Source of the DNA: Desulfovibrio sp.
GTDB lineage: Bacteria > Desulfobacterota > Desulfovibrionia > Desulfovibrionales > Desulfovibrionaceae
Length of the DNA: 41,604 nt
Direction: 5' to 3'
Assembly (NCBI GenBank): GCA_031280915.1
Contig: JAITGC010000017.1
Location: 1 to 41,604 of the forward strand
The notes beneath the pieces were generated by a model. It did no database searches, was not told where the DNA came from, and saw only the letters and a program-made list of their open reading frames with translations. The translations under genes and the position numbers were made by a program. Positions 7,864 through 16,130 of this stretch are shown in pieces (within the stretch, counting starts at the first letter, position 1; the number at the start of each line of letters is the position of its first letter).

Positions 7864-9705
7864 TTATGGGCTGAAGCCCGGAGGCAGGCTCCCTTCCGGC
7901 GCGTCCGGCTCATGTCCGGAGCCTTCGGCAGCCGTTGCCCCGTCCCCGGGCTTACGGATGCCTATCCCTTGCGGGCCGGCCTCACGCTTGCCGTGCGCTC
8001 CCGCTTCGCTTCCGGTCTCTGGATGTTCGGCGCCGTCTTCGGGCAGAGTGTAGTCCATGCCCGCCGCCAGGGCCGTCCGCCTGTATGAGGCCTCGGTCAG
8101 CCGCAAGGCGTTGAGCGGTTCCACAACAATGGCGGGAACAGACAGCGGGCAATGGCGTTCGCAGTAACCGCAGCCGTAACAGCGTTCATTGTTGACCACG
8201 GGCGCAGGCGCGGCAAAACCCTCCATTTTTTGCAATTTGACCGCGCCGTAGGGGCAGACCTCCTGGCATACGATGCAGGCGCGTCCCCAGGCCCAGGCAA
8301 GGCAGGTATTTTGCAGCACAACGGCTGTTCCCACGCGGGCCCAGCGTTTTTCCTCCAGGGGCAGGGGCCGGATGGCCTGGGTGGGGCAAACCTGACCGCA
8401 GGCGTTGCAGTCCGGTACGCAAGGGCCGCGCCTGGGCGCCAGGAGGGGGCTGAACAATCCTTCAAAGCCGGCGGTCAGCCAGGCCGGCTGCAGGGCGTTG
8501 GAAGGGCAGACTTTCATACACTCCCCGCAACGCAGGCAAAGAGCCAGGAAGAGCGGTTCGGGCACGGCGCCGGGCGGACGGATGCAGTGGGGCGGCAGAC
8601 TGCGGTTGTCCGCGTTCAAAAGGCTGTATGCGTCCGAGCGCTGCACGCCGGCCAGCAGCAGGCCCAGGCCGGCGGAACCCAGAAAGGCCCGGCGCGAGGG
8701 CAGGAGGGGGAAATGGGCGATCCTGGGGGAAACATTGGGAAGGTCGTCCGGCAAGTCCGCCTGCCCGGCAATGTCCGCCGTCCTTTCCGGCGGAATTTCG
8801 GCATGGCCCTTCCACGGGGCAAAGGTGACGGCCCGCGTGGGGCAGGCAGCCACGCAGGCGCGGCAGGCGATGCATTCGCGGTGCCGGGTTTGCATGGTTT
8901 GCGGGTCAATGGCTCCCATGGGACAAAAACGCGCGCAACGTGAACATCGGGAGCAACGCCCGACCCTGCGCCTGAACAGGGGCCGTTGCGAGACAAGGGC
9001 GAGCAGGGCGCCCGCCGGGCAGAGGCAGCGGCACCAGAAACGCGGCTGCCGGCGTTCCAGCCAGAGCAGAAGGCCGAAAAAAACCAGCAGGAAATACAGG
9101 CCGTCAAAGCGGCGGGCGGAAAGGTCAAGATAGCGCAGAGAGGGCAAGTCCAAGGCCGCGAAAAGGGGCTGGCCCGACGTCAGGCCCAATTGGGCGAGAA
9201 GGAGGAGCACAGGGTGGATCAGCAATGCGTAAAAACGCGTAATGAGCGGAATGGGCGTTCCCCAGTAAAAGTCGTTGACTCCGGCCAGGGCCGCGCCGAA
9301 CATAAGCGCCAGGGCGAGAAATTTGATATTGCGGGTCCTGCCTGCCCCGCCTGTTCCGCTGCCGCCGTTTTCCCCGCCTGCGGCAGGGGCCTTGCCCCAC
9401 AACAGCCGGCGCGCGAAAGTCAGCGTGGCGCCGAAGGGGCACAGCCAGCCGCAGAAAAAACGCCCCGCCGCAAGGCTCAGCGCCAGAATGGCAATGCCCG
9501 GCAAAAGGGCGGCCGTCCACTCCCGCCCGGCCAGGGGCGCGAGCACGGCCGCCAGCGGATCCATTTGCAAAAAGAAGTCCGTGTCCACAGGCAGCCATGC
9601 CTCGGGCCAGACCGTGCCCAGGAGCAGCAGCCAGAAAAAGACAAGACTCGCGGCCTGCGCGGCCTGCGCCCAAGGGCCGGGGATACGTTTGCGGGAGGGT
9701 TTCAT
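7864..9705 (-). CDS. Membrane polyferredoxin, NapH-like and NapG-like halves in one chain
   Basis: A 613-residue protein. The N-terminal half resembles NapH/YccM: hydrophobic segments near 18-36, 66-83, 128-143, 159-176 and 203-217, with CGWLCP (85-90) and CRCLCP (225-230). Six [4Fe-4S]-type CxxCxxCxxxCP groups follow. The first two start at Cys251 and Cys278, before a twin-arginine stretch and hydrophobic segment (SRRAFLG, 337-355). The other four, at about 390, 429-440, 477 and 509, come after it and resemble NapG. It probably passes electrons between the quinone pool and a periplasmic or cytoplasmic partner, but the partner is unknown. It lies 59 bases after the DUF362 gene, likely in one operon. 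The last 60 residues are low-complexity and partly encoded by a dispersed repeat. Confidence 0.85.
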   Translation of the reverse strand: MKPSRKRIPGPWAQAAQAASLVFFWLLLLGTVWPEAWLPVDTDFFLQMDPLAAVLAPLAGREWTAALLPGIAILALSLAAGRFFCGWLCPFGATLTFARRLLWGKAPAAGGENGGSGTGGAGRTRNIKFLALALMFGAALAGVNDFYWGTPIPLITRFYALLIHPVLLLLAQLGLTSGQPLFAALDLPSLRYLDLSARRFDGLYFLLVFFGLLLWLERRQPRFWCRCLCPAGALLALVSQRPLFRRRVGRCSRCSRCARFCPMGAIDPQTMQTRHRECIACRACVAACPTRAVTFAPWKGHAEIPPERTADIAGQADLPDDLPNVSPRIAHFPLLPSRRAFLGSAGLGLLLAGVQRSDAYSLLNADNRSLPPHCIRPPGAVPEPLFLALCLRCGECMKVCPSNALQPAWLTAGFEGLFSPLLAPRRGPCVPDCNACGQVCPTQAIRPLPLEEKRWARVGTAVVLQNTCLAWAWGRACIVCQEVCPYGAVKLQKMEGFAAPAPVVNNERCYGCGYCERHCPLSVPAIVVEPLNALRLTEASYRRTALAAGMDYTLPEDGAEHPETGSEAGAHGKREAGPQGIGIRKPGDGATAAEGSGHEPDAPEGSLPPGFSP

Positions 9706-9764
9706 ACAACGGCGGGCCGCCTGTGGAATGCGCGCCCGCGTCGGCGGCCGGCGCGGCTTTGCGC

Positions 9765-10688
9765 CTATGCCGTCACCCGTTTCGTCACAAGGGCCTCAAT
9801 GTCCATGCGACCGAGTTTTCGTTGGTGGGCAAGGCGTAAATGCTGAACCTGACGCGGCTGTATTTTGCGTCCGTACCATTCGTAGGAGGTCACAGCCGTC
9901 GCGTCCGCGGCCACAGGATCCGCCGAGGCGATGACTTCGCCCGGCTGTATCACATTGCCCGGGCCGCCGGGGCCGTTGGTGGCAAGCACGCGCGTGGCGT
10001 CAATGACGGCCAGGTGCGGTTTCACGCGTTCGGCCAGATCCACGATGGAGGTGCTCAGATCATAACGCGAGTGCATGACGCGGCGGTCATAAATCAGCCC
10101 CATCTGTCCCTTGAGGGAAAGGGACACGCCGGCGGCGCTGTGGGATTTGGCCACAGGCGCGGCAATAATCACATCGGCCTCAAGCACGTCGCGCATGAAG
10201 GCGTTGGTGCGCATTTCCGCGGCCTGCGGCAGGTCGGCTTCGACAAAAAAGGATTCAGCGGCCAGGTTGTGACAAATCCCCGGCTGAAAGGCGTTGCAGA
10301 TATCGCGTATGCCCGAGCGGCCCAGGCAGAGTTCGGGATCTTGCAGCACATGGTCAAGGACAAGGATTTTGCCGGCCCCGGCCTCCCTGCACATGACGAG
10401 CAGTTCCCCGATGACTTCGGGGTGGGTGTTTACGGCGCTTTCCGGCCCCCTGGCGAAGCTCATGTTGGGCTTGATCACCACTTTCTGGCCGGGCTTGACA
10501 AAACGCGTCATGCCGCCAATCTGATTCACGGCGGCCCTTGTGGCGGGGCCGGGCGAGCCCTTGGCCACGGCCACGTCCGGCAGGGGCGGCCCGTCGAAAA
10601 CTTTTTCCGCTACGGCCAACAGCGGCGCGTTGACGCCCAGCAGGCCCAGCCCGGCCACTTGCCATTTCAGAAAATCGCGTCGTTTCAT
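9765..10688 (-). CDS. DUF362 protein with Tat signal
   Basis: Begins MKRRDFLKWQVAGLGLLG, a twin-arginine signal, so it is probably exported folded. The body has the DUF362 hallmarks: PGQKVVIKPNMSF, HPEVIGELLVMC, ILVLDH, a VAKSHSAAGVSLSLKGQMG block and a C-terminal VIDATRVLATNGPGGPG. I chose ATG 10688 (307 residues) because GGAGG stands 8 bases before it; a longer form would start at 10709. DUF362 proteins often accompany ferredoxin-type proteins, and their reaction is not settled. Here it is co-oriented with a polyferredoxin, so a role in an Fe-S or redox process at the membrane is a reasonable inference. Confidence 0.85.
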   Translation of the reverse strand: MKRRDFLKWQVAGLGLLGVNAPLLAVAEKVFDGPPLPDVAVAKGSPGPATRAAVNQIGGMTRFVKPGQKVVIKPNMSFARGPESAVNTHPEVIGELLVMCREAGAGKILVLDHVLQDPELCLGRSGIRDICNAFQPGICHNLAAESFFVEADLPQAAEMRTNAFMRDVLEADVIIAAPVAKSHSAAGVSLSLKGQMGLIYDRRVMHSRYDLSTSIVDLAERVKPHLAVIDATRVLATNGPGGPGNVIQPGEVIASADPVAADATAVTSYEWYGRKIQPRQVQHLRLAHQRKLGRMDIEALVTKRVTA

Positions 10689-10777
10689 CTGGGAGCCTCC
10701 CATTGACAAGCCTTTGCGGCCAGGTAGCCTTCCCCTTGAAAACAGATCGCGGGGGAATGCGCCTTTGGCCCCGCCTT

Positions 10778-10812
10778 CAGGACAATTTTACTTTGAAATT
10801 GTCCTGAAGGCA
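10778..10812. repeat. Strong 14-bp inverted repeat in the DUF362 leader
   Basis: CTTCAGGACAATTT and its exact complement flank a 7-base loop. The core ACTTTGAAATT is shared with the other palindromic repeats of the window. No T-run follows on either strand, so it is not a canonical terminator. It lies in the transcribed leader if the minus-strand promoter at 10837-10865 is used. Confidence 0.7.
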
Positions 10813-10836
10813 AAAATTCTGATGGCGAACGATGCT

Positions 10837-10865
10837 TTTATAATGCCGCGCAGAGCCGCTGTCAA
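10837..10865 (-). promoter_or_regulatory. Sigma-70-type promoter for the DUF362/polyferredoxin operon
   Basis: On the minus strand TTGACA (10865-10860) and TATAAA (10842-10837) are 17 bases apart, close to consensus. The -35 is one half of a dyad TGTCAA-N7-TTGACA (10860-10878), a plausible operator. Transcription would start near 10830 and read through the hairpin at 10778-10812 before the gene start at 10688. Confidence 0.6.
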
Positions 10866-11063
10866 ACATTTGTTGACAACATCCGGGTCTTGATTTGCGT
10901 CCTTGCTGCAGCGACATTCCGGCTGGAGGCCAATCTGTGAATATCGCGCGAACACGTGATTCTGCGGTTTTTGGCCTTTGGCGCCCAGGGGCAGCCTCCA
11001 TGCGGGGAGCGCGGGCCGGGGGCGTTTAACGTGAAAGAGGGCTTGACGCTTCGGGGAGGATTG

Positions 11064-11090
11064 TTGACTTGTGTTGCATGGCAATATAAA
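11064..11090 (+). promoter_or_regulatory. Possible promoter for the FIST/kinase operon
   Basis: TTGACT (11064-11069) and TATAAA (11085-11090) are separated by 15 bases, short of the ideal 17. The repeat element at 11097-11300 lies between this site and the gene start at 11319, so it would be transcribed as leader. Confidence 0.35.
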
Positions 11091-11096
11091 GGTGAT

Positions 11097-11300
11097 AGAG
11101 CGATTTCACTTTGAAATTGCTCTGGCGGCGGGGCGAACGTCTCGCCGCTCGCTGCCAGGGCGTAGGCGAAATTTACTTCCCGCAAGGGATAGGCATCCGC
11201 AGCCCGAAGGGGCTTACGGAGCCGATACGCCTCCTGATGGGGCTACGGCTGCCGATCGCCGTGAAACGCCGCGAGCCTGTGTCTAAAGTTAATCTGCTCC
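11097..11300. repeat. MITE-like intergenic element, family A, long copy
   Basis: A 204-bp element with ends AGAGCGATTTC... and ...AATCTGCTCC. Apart from a 78-bp internal insertion at about 11179-11256, it matches the reverse complement of the 125-bp element at 41376-41500 nearly base for base. The left end is itself a 27-bp near-palindrome (11097-11123). The inserted part shares an exact 21-bp match (11179-11199) with 7955-7975 in the opposite orientation. It encodes no protein and carries no transposase. Confidence 0.75.
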
Positions 11301-11318
11301 AGGGGGAATGAAGGCCAT

Positions 11319-12524
11319 ATGCGCGTAGGCGTTGGGTATAGCGAAAACCCGGAAACCGCGTCGGCCGGCCGCCAGGCGGTTCTGGACGCCCGGAGGCGGG
11401 CGGGGCGGGAAGAACCCTGCGACATGGTGATGTTGTTCGCAACTGCCCGCCATAACGCGGCGGTGTTGCGAAAGGCCGTGGCGGAGGCCGTCGGCCGGGG
11501 CGTCCCCATTGTCGGCGGCGGCGCCATCGGCGCCATGGTCAACGACGCTTACGGCTATGCCGGCGACCAGATCGCGCTGGCTCTTTTCTGGTTTGAAAGC
11601 TCCCATTGCCATATCGTTGCCGAAGGCGGTCTCACCGGCGATGAAAATGAAGTGGGCCGGCGCCTGGGGCGGGCTTTGGCCGCGCGCGGGGTGACGAAGG
11701 ACTCGCAAGTTCTTTTGTTTTATGACGCCATCGACCGCACGCGGGGCGACATGCGGCTGGTCATGGCGACGTATCTTCTGGAGGCCGTGGAGGAAACCCT
11801 CGGTTTTCTGCCGGATCTGAACGGGGCCGGCCTTCAGGGCGACTATTTGTGCACGCCCACCCGCCAGTTTCTGGGCGACAGGGTCGGGGAGCACAACGCC
11901 ATGGCGCTGGTCTTCGGCGGGGATGTCCGCATCGATTCCGTCATCATGCACGGCTGCCGCCCGGCGACCCCGTACTATACGGTAACGAAGGCCGACGGGC
12001 ATGCCATCCTCGAGATAAACGGCGAGCCGGCGTTGCGGTTCATGGACGGACTTCTGGGGCCGTCCATTGTGCCGGAGCAGTATCCTTTTTTTCTCATTCT
12101 GGGCGTCAACAGGGGCCAAAAATGGAGCGCGTTCGATGAGGCCAGCTACGCCAGCCGTCTGTGCCTCGCCATCGACAGGGAGCGGAGCGGCATCGTCATG
12201 TTCGAGCCGGACATGACCGAGGGAACGGAATTCCAGATCATGTACCGGAGCCTCAATCTGGACTACATGGTTCCCAAAATAGAACGCCTTTTCGCCTCCC
12301 TTGACGGCCGCAGGCCGGTCTTCGCCCTGTACATCGACTGCGCCGGACGGGCCGCCGGGTTCGGCGGAATTGATATGGAAGACGCGGTTGTCGTTCAGGA
12401 TGCCGTCGCGGGCAGGATTCCTCTTTTGGGCATCTATACCGGGGTGGAGATAGCGTCTGTTCAGGGGCGGCCGCGAGGTCTTGACTGGACGGGCGTGCTT
12501 TGCCTGTTTAGCGTGCCGCGATGA
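11319..12524 (+). CDS. FIST-domain sensory protein
   Basis: A 401-residue soluble protein. The N-terminal half fits FIST_N (VGVGYSENPE, PIVGGGAIGAMVND, FGGDV) and the C-terminal half FIST_C (HGCRP, YYTVTKADGHAILEINGEPALRFMDGL, FALYIDCAGRAAGFGG). FIST domains are thought to bind small ligands and feed two-component systems. GAAGG lies 4 bases before the ATG. The stop overlaps the start of the hybrid kinase (ATGA), so the two are made together. Here FIST is a separate polypeptide and the kinase has no obvious membrane segment, so the pair probably senses a cytoplasmic signal. Ligand unknown. Confidence 0.88.
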   Translation: MRVGVGYSENPETASAGRQAVLDARRRAGREEPCDMVMLFATARHNAAVLRKAVAEAVGRGVPIVGGGAIGAMVNDAYGYAGDQIALALFWFESSHCHIVAEGGLTGDENEVGRRLGRALAARGVTKDSQVLLFYDAIDRTRGDMRLVMATYLLEAVEETLGFLPDLNGAGLQGDYLCTPTRQFLGDRVGEHNAMALVFGGDVRIDSVIMHGCRPATPYYTVTKADGHAILEINGEPALRFMDGLLGPSIVPEQYPFFLILGVNRGQKWSAFDEASYASRLCLAIDRERSGIVMFEPDMTEGTEFQIMYRSLNLDYMVPKIERLFASLDGRRPVFALYIDCAGRAAGFGGIDMEDAVVVQDAVAGRIPLLGIYTGVEIASVQGRPRGLDWTGVLCLFSVPR

Positions 12525-14728
12525 GAAAATCCAAAACCGGAAACTCCCCCTCGCGGGAACTGGAAGATCCGCGCCGCGAACTGGCCTATCTGCGCCGTCT
12601 GTCCGAGCAGACCATCGCCAAAATGCTCCAGTTGGACACCCAATCCATAAGCATACGCCACGAGCTTGAGCAGAAGCGGCGCGGGTTCAAGTTGATGGCG
12701 GAACTTGCCGCCTCGCTGGGAGAGCACGCCGACCACGACAGCCTGTTCATCGCCGTCAGCCGCCGCCTGAATGCCGCCCTCGGCATGCAGCGCACCGTCG
12801 TGCTCATGCCGGAACCCGGCGGTCTGTTCCGCCCCGCCGTGTTGCAGGGCTATCCTTCCGGTGAGGATGCGGCCCTTGCCGCTTGCCGGCTGGAGATTCC
12901 TCCCGAATTTCTGGTTCCGGACAAGGCGGTGCTGATCACGGGCGCGGACCCAGCCGAGCGTTTCGCGCCGCTGCGGGCGGCCCTCGGTCTGCCCTTTCTC
13001 ATCGCCTCCCCGGTCTTTTTTCAGGGCGATATCGCCGCCGTGCTCATAACCGGGCGGCTGCTCGAACAGCAGCCCTATCTTCCCCCGTTGGGGCGCAGCG
13101 ACATGGAGACGGTGCAGACCGTCAGCTCCCATCTGGCGACGCTGCTTGCCGGAAGCATCCTGGCCGAGGACGAGCGGAGAATCAAGGTCATGCTGGACGC
13201 CACGCCGCTCTGCTGCAATTTTTGGGATGAACGGCACAACAACATCGACTGCAACGAGGCCGCGCCCCGCCTGTTCGGCCTTTCCGGCAAGGCGGAATAC
13301 CTGGAGAAGTTTTATGATCTGTCGCCGGAGCGTCAGCCCTGCGGCGGCTCTTCCGCCGAGCTTGCCGTGGCGAAGATTCGCGAGGCGTTTCACGAGGGGT
13401 ACTGCCGCTTTGAATGGATGCACCGGAAGCTGAACGGGGAGCCCCTGCCCGCGGAGGTCACCCTTGTGCGGGTCAAATGGGGCGCGGGGCACATCGTCCT
13501 GGGATACACCCGGGACTTGCGGGAGCAGAAGGCCATGCTGGCCGCCATGGAAAAGACGCAGAACGAACTGCGCGCGGCCCGCGACGCGTCGGAGCGGCAC
13601 GCCAGGGCAAAGAGCGAATTCCTGGCCAATATGAGCCACGAGATACGCACGCCCCTGAACGCCGTTCTCGGCATGATCCATCTTCTCGGCGGAACCGGCG
13701 TTACGGAAAAACAGCGGGACTACCTGGAACAGGCCGGGCATTCCGCCAACCTTCTTTTGCGCGTCATCAGCGATATTCTGGATTTCTCCAGCCTGGACGC
13801 CGGGAAGGCGCGGATGGAGGTCGCGGAGTTCTCCCTGGGCGCAATGATGCGGAACGTCCATGACATTGCGCGTGGGGAAGCCGAAGCGAAATCCCTTCAC
13901 CTGGATTGCGGCATCGACGATGTGGCGGTGGATGCCCTGATGGGCGACGCCTTGCGCCTGGAGCAGATCCTGCTCAATTTCACCAACAACGCTGTCAAGT
14001 TCACGCCGCCCGGGGGGAACGTGTCCATCCGGGTACGCCAGCAAGCCATCGCGTCCGGCAAGGCGAAGCTGCGCTTTGAAGTGCGGGATACCGGAATAGG
14101 TATGACTCCGGAACAGGCGGCGAAGGTTTTTTCGCCGTTCAGCCAGGCGGATTCCTCCGCGACCAGACGGTACGGCGGCACAGGGATCGGCCTGACGGTG
14201 AACCGCCTCCTGGTCGAGCTTATGGGCGGCGAAATTTCATGCGTCAGCCGTGAGGGGGAGGGGAGTTGCTTCGCCTTCGTTCTTGAGCTGCCTCTGGCGG
14301 AGCCGACCCAAGACGCCCCGCCGGCAACGGAAGACGATGCCGACGCTCTGCGCGGCCTGCGCGTGCTGCTGGCCGAAGACAACGAAGTCAACCAGATGAT
14401 CGCCGAAGAGCTTCTGGCCGCCAGGGGCATCGTTGTCCGGACGGTGGGGACAGGGCGGGAAGCCCTTGACGCTCTGGCCGAGGAATCCTTTGACCTGGTG
14501 CTCATGGATATCCAGATGCCCGAAATGGACGGCCTGACGGCCGCCATGTGCATACGGAGCGATGCTTCGCTCAAGGGCTTGCCGGTAATCGCCATGACAG
14601 CGCACGCCACGAACGCCGACCGGGAAACAAGCCTGTCCCACGGCATGGATGACCATATCACCAAGCCCATAGACCCGTATCTTCTGTATTCCGTTCTGCG
14701 ACGGTGGGATTCGCGGCCAAAGGCGTGA
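12521..14728 (+). CDS. Soluble hybrid histidine kinase (GAF-PAS-HisKA-HATPase-REC)
   Basis: 735 residues with no membrane segment. In order: a helical coiled-coil start (about 15-60), a GAF-like domain (about 65-210), a PAS domain (about 220-335), HisKA with His373 (MSHEIRTPLNAVLGM), HATPase with NFTNNAVKFTPPGG, DTGIGM and GGTGIGL, and a receiver (about 612-730) with the acidic pair LLAEDNE, Asp663 (LVLMDIQMPEMDG), the AMTAHA Thr and KPI Lys. All catalytic residues are present. No Hpt domain or output regulator is encoded next to it, so phosphotransfer partners must be elsewhere. Coupled to the FIST gene, which likely supplies or modulates the input. The downstream 342 bases hold no further gene of this operon. 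Confidence 0.92.
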   Translation: MRKSKTGNSPSRELEDPRRELAYLRRLSEQTIAKMLQLDTQSISIRHELEQKRRGFKLMAELAASLGEHADHDSLFIAVSRRLNAALGMQRTVVLMPEPGGLFRPAVLQGYPSGEDAALAACRLEIPPEFLVPDKAVLITGADPAERFAPLRAALGLPFLIASPVFFQGDIAAVLITGRLLEQQPYLPPLGRSDMETVQTVSSHLATLLAGSILAEDERRIKVMLDATPLCCNFWDERHNNIDCNEAAPRLFGLSGKAEYLEKFYDLSPERQPCGGSSAELAVAKIREAFHEGYCRFEWMHRKLNGEPLPAEVTLVRVKWGAGHIVLGYTRDLREQKAMLAAMEKTQNELRAARDASERHARAKSEFLANMSHEIRTPLNAVLGMIHLLGGTGVTEKQRDYLEQAGHSANLLLRVISDILDFSSLDAGKARMEVAEFSLGAMMRNVHDIARGEAEAKSLHLDCGIDDVAVDALMGDALRLEQILLNFTNNAVKFTPPGGNVSIRVRQQAIASGKAKLRFEVRDTGIGMTPEQAAKVFSPFSQADSSATRRYGGTGIGLTVNRLLVELMGGEISCVSREGEGSCFAFVLELPLAEPTQDAPPATEDDADALRGLRVLLAEDNEVNQMIAEELLAARGIVVRTVGTGREALDALAEESFDLVLMDIQMPEMDGLTAAMCIRSDASLKGLPVIAMTAHATNADRETSLSHGMDDHITKPIDPYLLYSVLRRWDSRPKA

Positions 14729-15070
14729 ACTCCCGCGTTCTTTCCCCGCCTCCCGCTGTTTTTCCCCGGTAAATGGGGAGCCCCCAAACCCCCGGCGGAA
14801 AGGCTTTTTCGCTGAATCGTCGATAACAGGTTGATGGAGATGGAAATCTCCCCGGCAAGTCAGCCCAGGCAGCGCCCACCCATTGAAGCAGGGAAAATTT
14901 CAGCGAGGCTCGCCCTCCGGCAGAAATGGCACGAATTCCTTATTGCAAAGAATGCGGCATTGGGTGTATCCATGATATATCATATTCAGGAATGGGAGTA
15001 TATAGTAGTATACTATAAATAAAACGGCGTTTATGGCACTTTGGAGAAATTTTAACCCCCGGGTGGCCCC
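14729..15070. other. Intergenic region before the binding-protein/kinase operon
   Basis: 342 bases without a convincing gene. It contains a short hairpin GGAGAT-GGA-ATCTCC (14836-14851), the palindrome ATGATATATCAT (14972-14983) and the dyad at 15001-15017. The first half is GC-rich and the last 130 bases are AT-rich, as expected for a promoter region. No terminator with a T-run was seen after the kinase gene. Confidence 0.5.
15001..15017. promoter_or_regulatory. Inverted repeat TATAGTA-N3-TACTATA, candidate operator
   Basis: A perfect 7-bp dyad with a 3-base centre, 54 bases before the start of the binding-protein gene. It includes TATACT, a good -10, with a weak TTCAGG 18 bases upstream. 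A regulator bound here would block the promoter. The regulator is not identifiable from the sequence. Confidence 0.4.
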
Positions 15071-16075
15071 ATGATGACGAAGATGACGAGGCTGACCGCC
15101 TCCGGCCTGTTGTTCCTTGCCCTTGCCCTTGTATCTTGCGGCGACGGCGAGGCCCCAAAAAACACGGAGAAGGCCGCCAACGCGGAAAATCTGATTGCCG
15201 TGGGCTTTTCGCAGATCGGCGCGGAATCGGACTGGCGGAGGGCCAATACCAAATCCATGCGGGAAACATTCACCAGGGAGAAAGGGTATACGCTGATAGT
15301 GGGCGACGCGCAGCAAAAACAGGAAAAACAGATTGCCGCCATCCGGGATTTTATCAGGACGAAGGTGGACTATATCGTCCTGGCGCCGGTTTCCGAGCAA
15401 GGCTGGGACGATGTCCTGAAAGAGGCCAGGAGCGCCGGCATACCTGTCATCATTGTTGACCGGATGGTTCAGGCGTCCAATGCCGACTTTTTTGTGGCCT
15501 GGGTCGGCTCCGACTTCCGCAAGGAAGGGGACATCGCCGTGGACTGGATGGAAAAGCAGTTCAAAGACAAAAAGGAACTGAAGATCGCGCACATGCAGGG
15601 CAGTCTGGGGTCTTCTGCCCAGATAGGCCGCACCGAAGGCTTGCGGGACGGAGTGGGCAGAAATGTCGGCTGGAAAATCGTGGTTCGTGATTCCGGGGAG
15701 TTCACGCAGGTGAAGGGCAAGGAAGTCATGGAGCGCTTTCTCAGCGAGTACCGGGATATTGACGTGCTTTACTGCGAAAACGACAATATGGCCTTCGGGG
15801 CCATACAGGCCCTGGATGACGCCAGGGTTCCGTACGGTACGCGCGGCGGACTCAAAATTATCTCCTTTGACGCGACGCGGGCGGGATTGAAGGAGACCTT
15901 CGCGGGCAACATCAGCTACAATGTGGAATGCAACCCGCTGCACGGCCCGCGCGTCGAAAAAATTATACAACAACTGCGGGACGGCAAAAAGCCAAACAAA
16001 ATCGCCTATGTGGATGAAACGGCCTTTGACGCCGCAACTATCGCCAAGGAGGAGATAGATTCGCGTGCCTACTGA
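15071..16075 (+). CDS. Sugar-binding-type periplasmic lipoprotein (YtfQ/RbsB-like), probable sensor accessory
   Basis: 334 residues. A lipoprotein signal ends in the lipobox LVSC (Cys about 23). The mature part is a type I periplasmic binding protein: AVGFSQIGAESDWRRANT, DAQQKQEKQIAAIRDFI, VDYIVLAPV, GIPVIIVDR, HMQGSLGSSAQIGRTEG, ENDNMAFGAIQAL and IISFDAT. This pattern is close to YtfQ (galactofuranose binding) and other pentose/hexose binders. No permease or ABC ATPase gene is nearby. Instead a 7TM hybrid kinase follows by 55 bases. I infer that it delivers a ligand to that kinase rather than to a transporter. The sugar specificity cannot be read from the sequence. Confidence 0.85.
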   Translation: MMTKMTRLTASGLLFLALALVSCGDGEAPKNTEKAANAENLIAVGFSQIGAESDWRRANTKSMRETFTREKGYTLIVGDAQQKQEKQIAAIRDFIRTKVDYIVLAPVSEQGWDDVLKEARSAGIPVIIVDRMVQASNADFFVAWVGSDFRKEGDIAVDWMEKQFKDKKELKIAHMQGSLGSSAQIGRTEGLRDGVGRNVGWKIVVRDSGEFTQVKGKEVMERFLSEYRDIDVLYCENDNMAFGAIQALDDARVPYGTRGGLKIISFDATRAGLKETFAGNISYNVECNPLHGPRVEKIIQQLRDGKKPNKIAYVDETAFDAATIAKEEIDSRAY

Positions 16076-16130
16076 TCTTTTCAGGGCCTGCAATTTCAAC
16101 GTCGCATCCGGCATTGGGAGATAGACTGGC

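Noticed and set aside
7778..8053. Small plus-strand frame overlapping the end of the polyferredoxin gene
   Set aside because: It is antisense to coding and repeat sequence, low-complexity, and without a ribosome site.
12461..14044. A 527-codon open frame on the minus strand opposite the FIST/kinase genes
   Set aside because: The plus strand encodes a full hybrid kinase with all motifs. The minus frame is a mirror of GC-rich codons and has no recognisable domain.
15071..16075. Binding lipoprotein as part of a sugar ABC importer
   Set aside because: No permease or ATPase gene lies within reach. The only sugar-type partner is the 7TM kinase.
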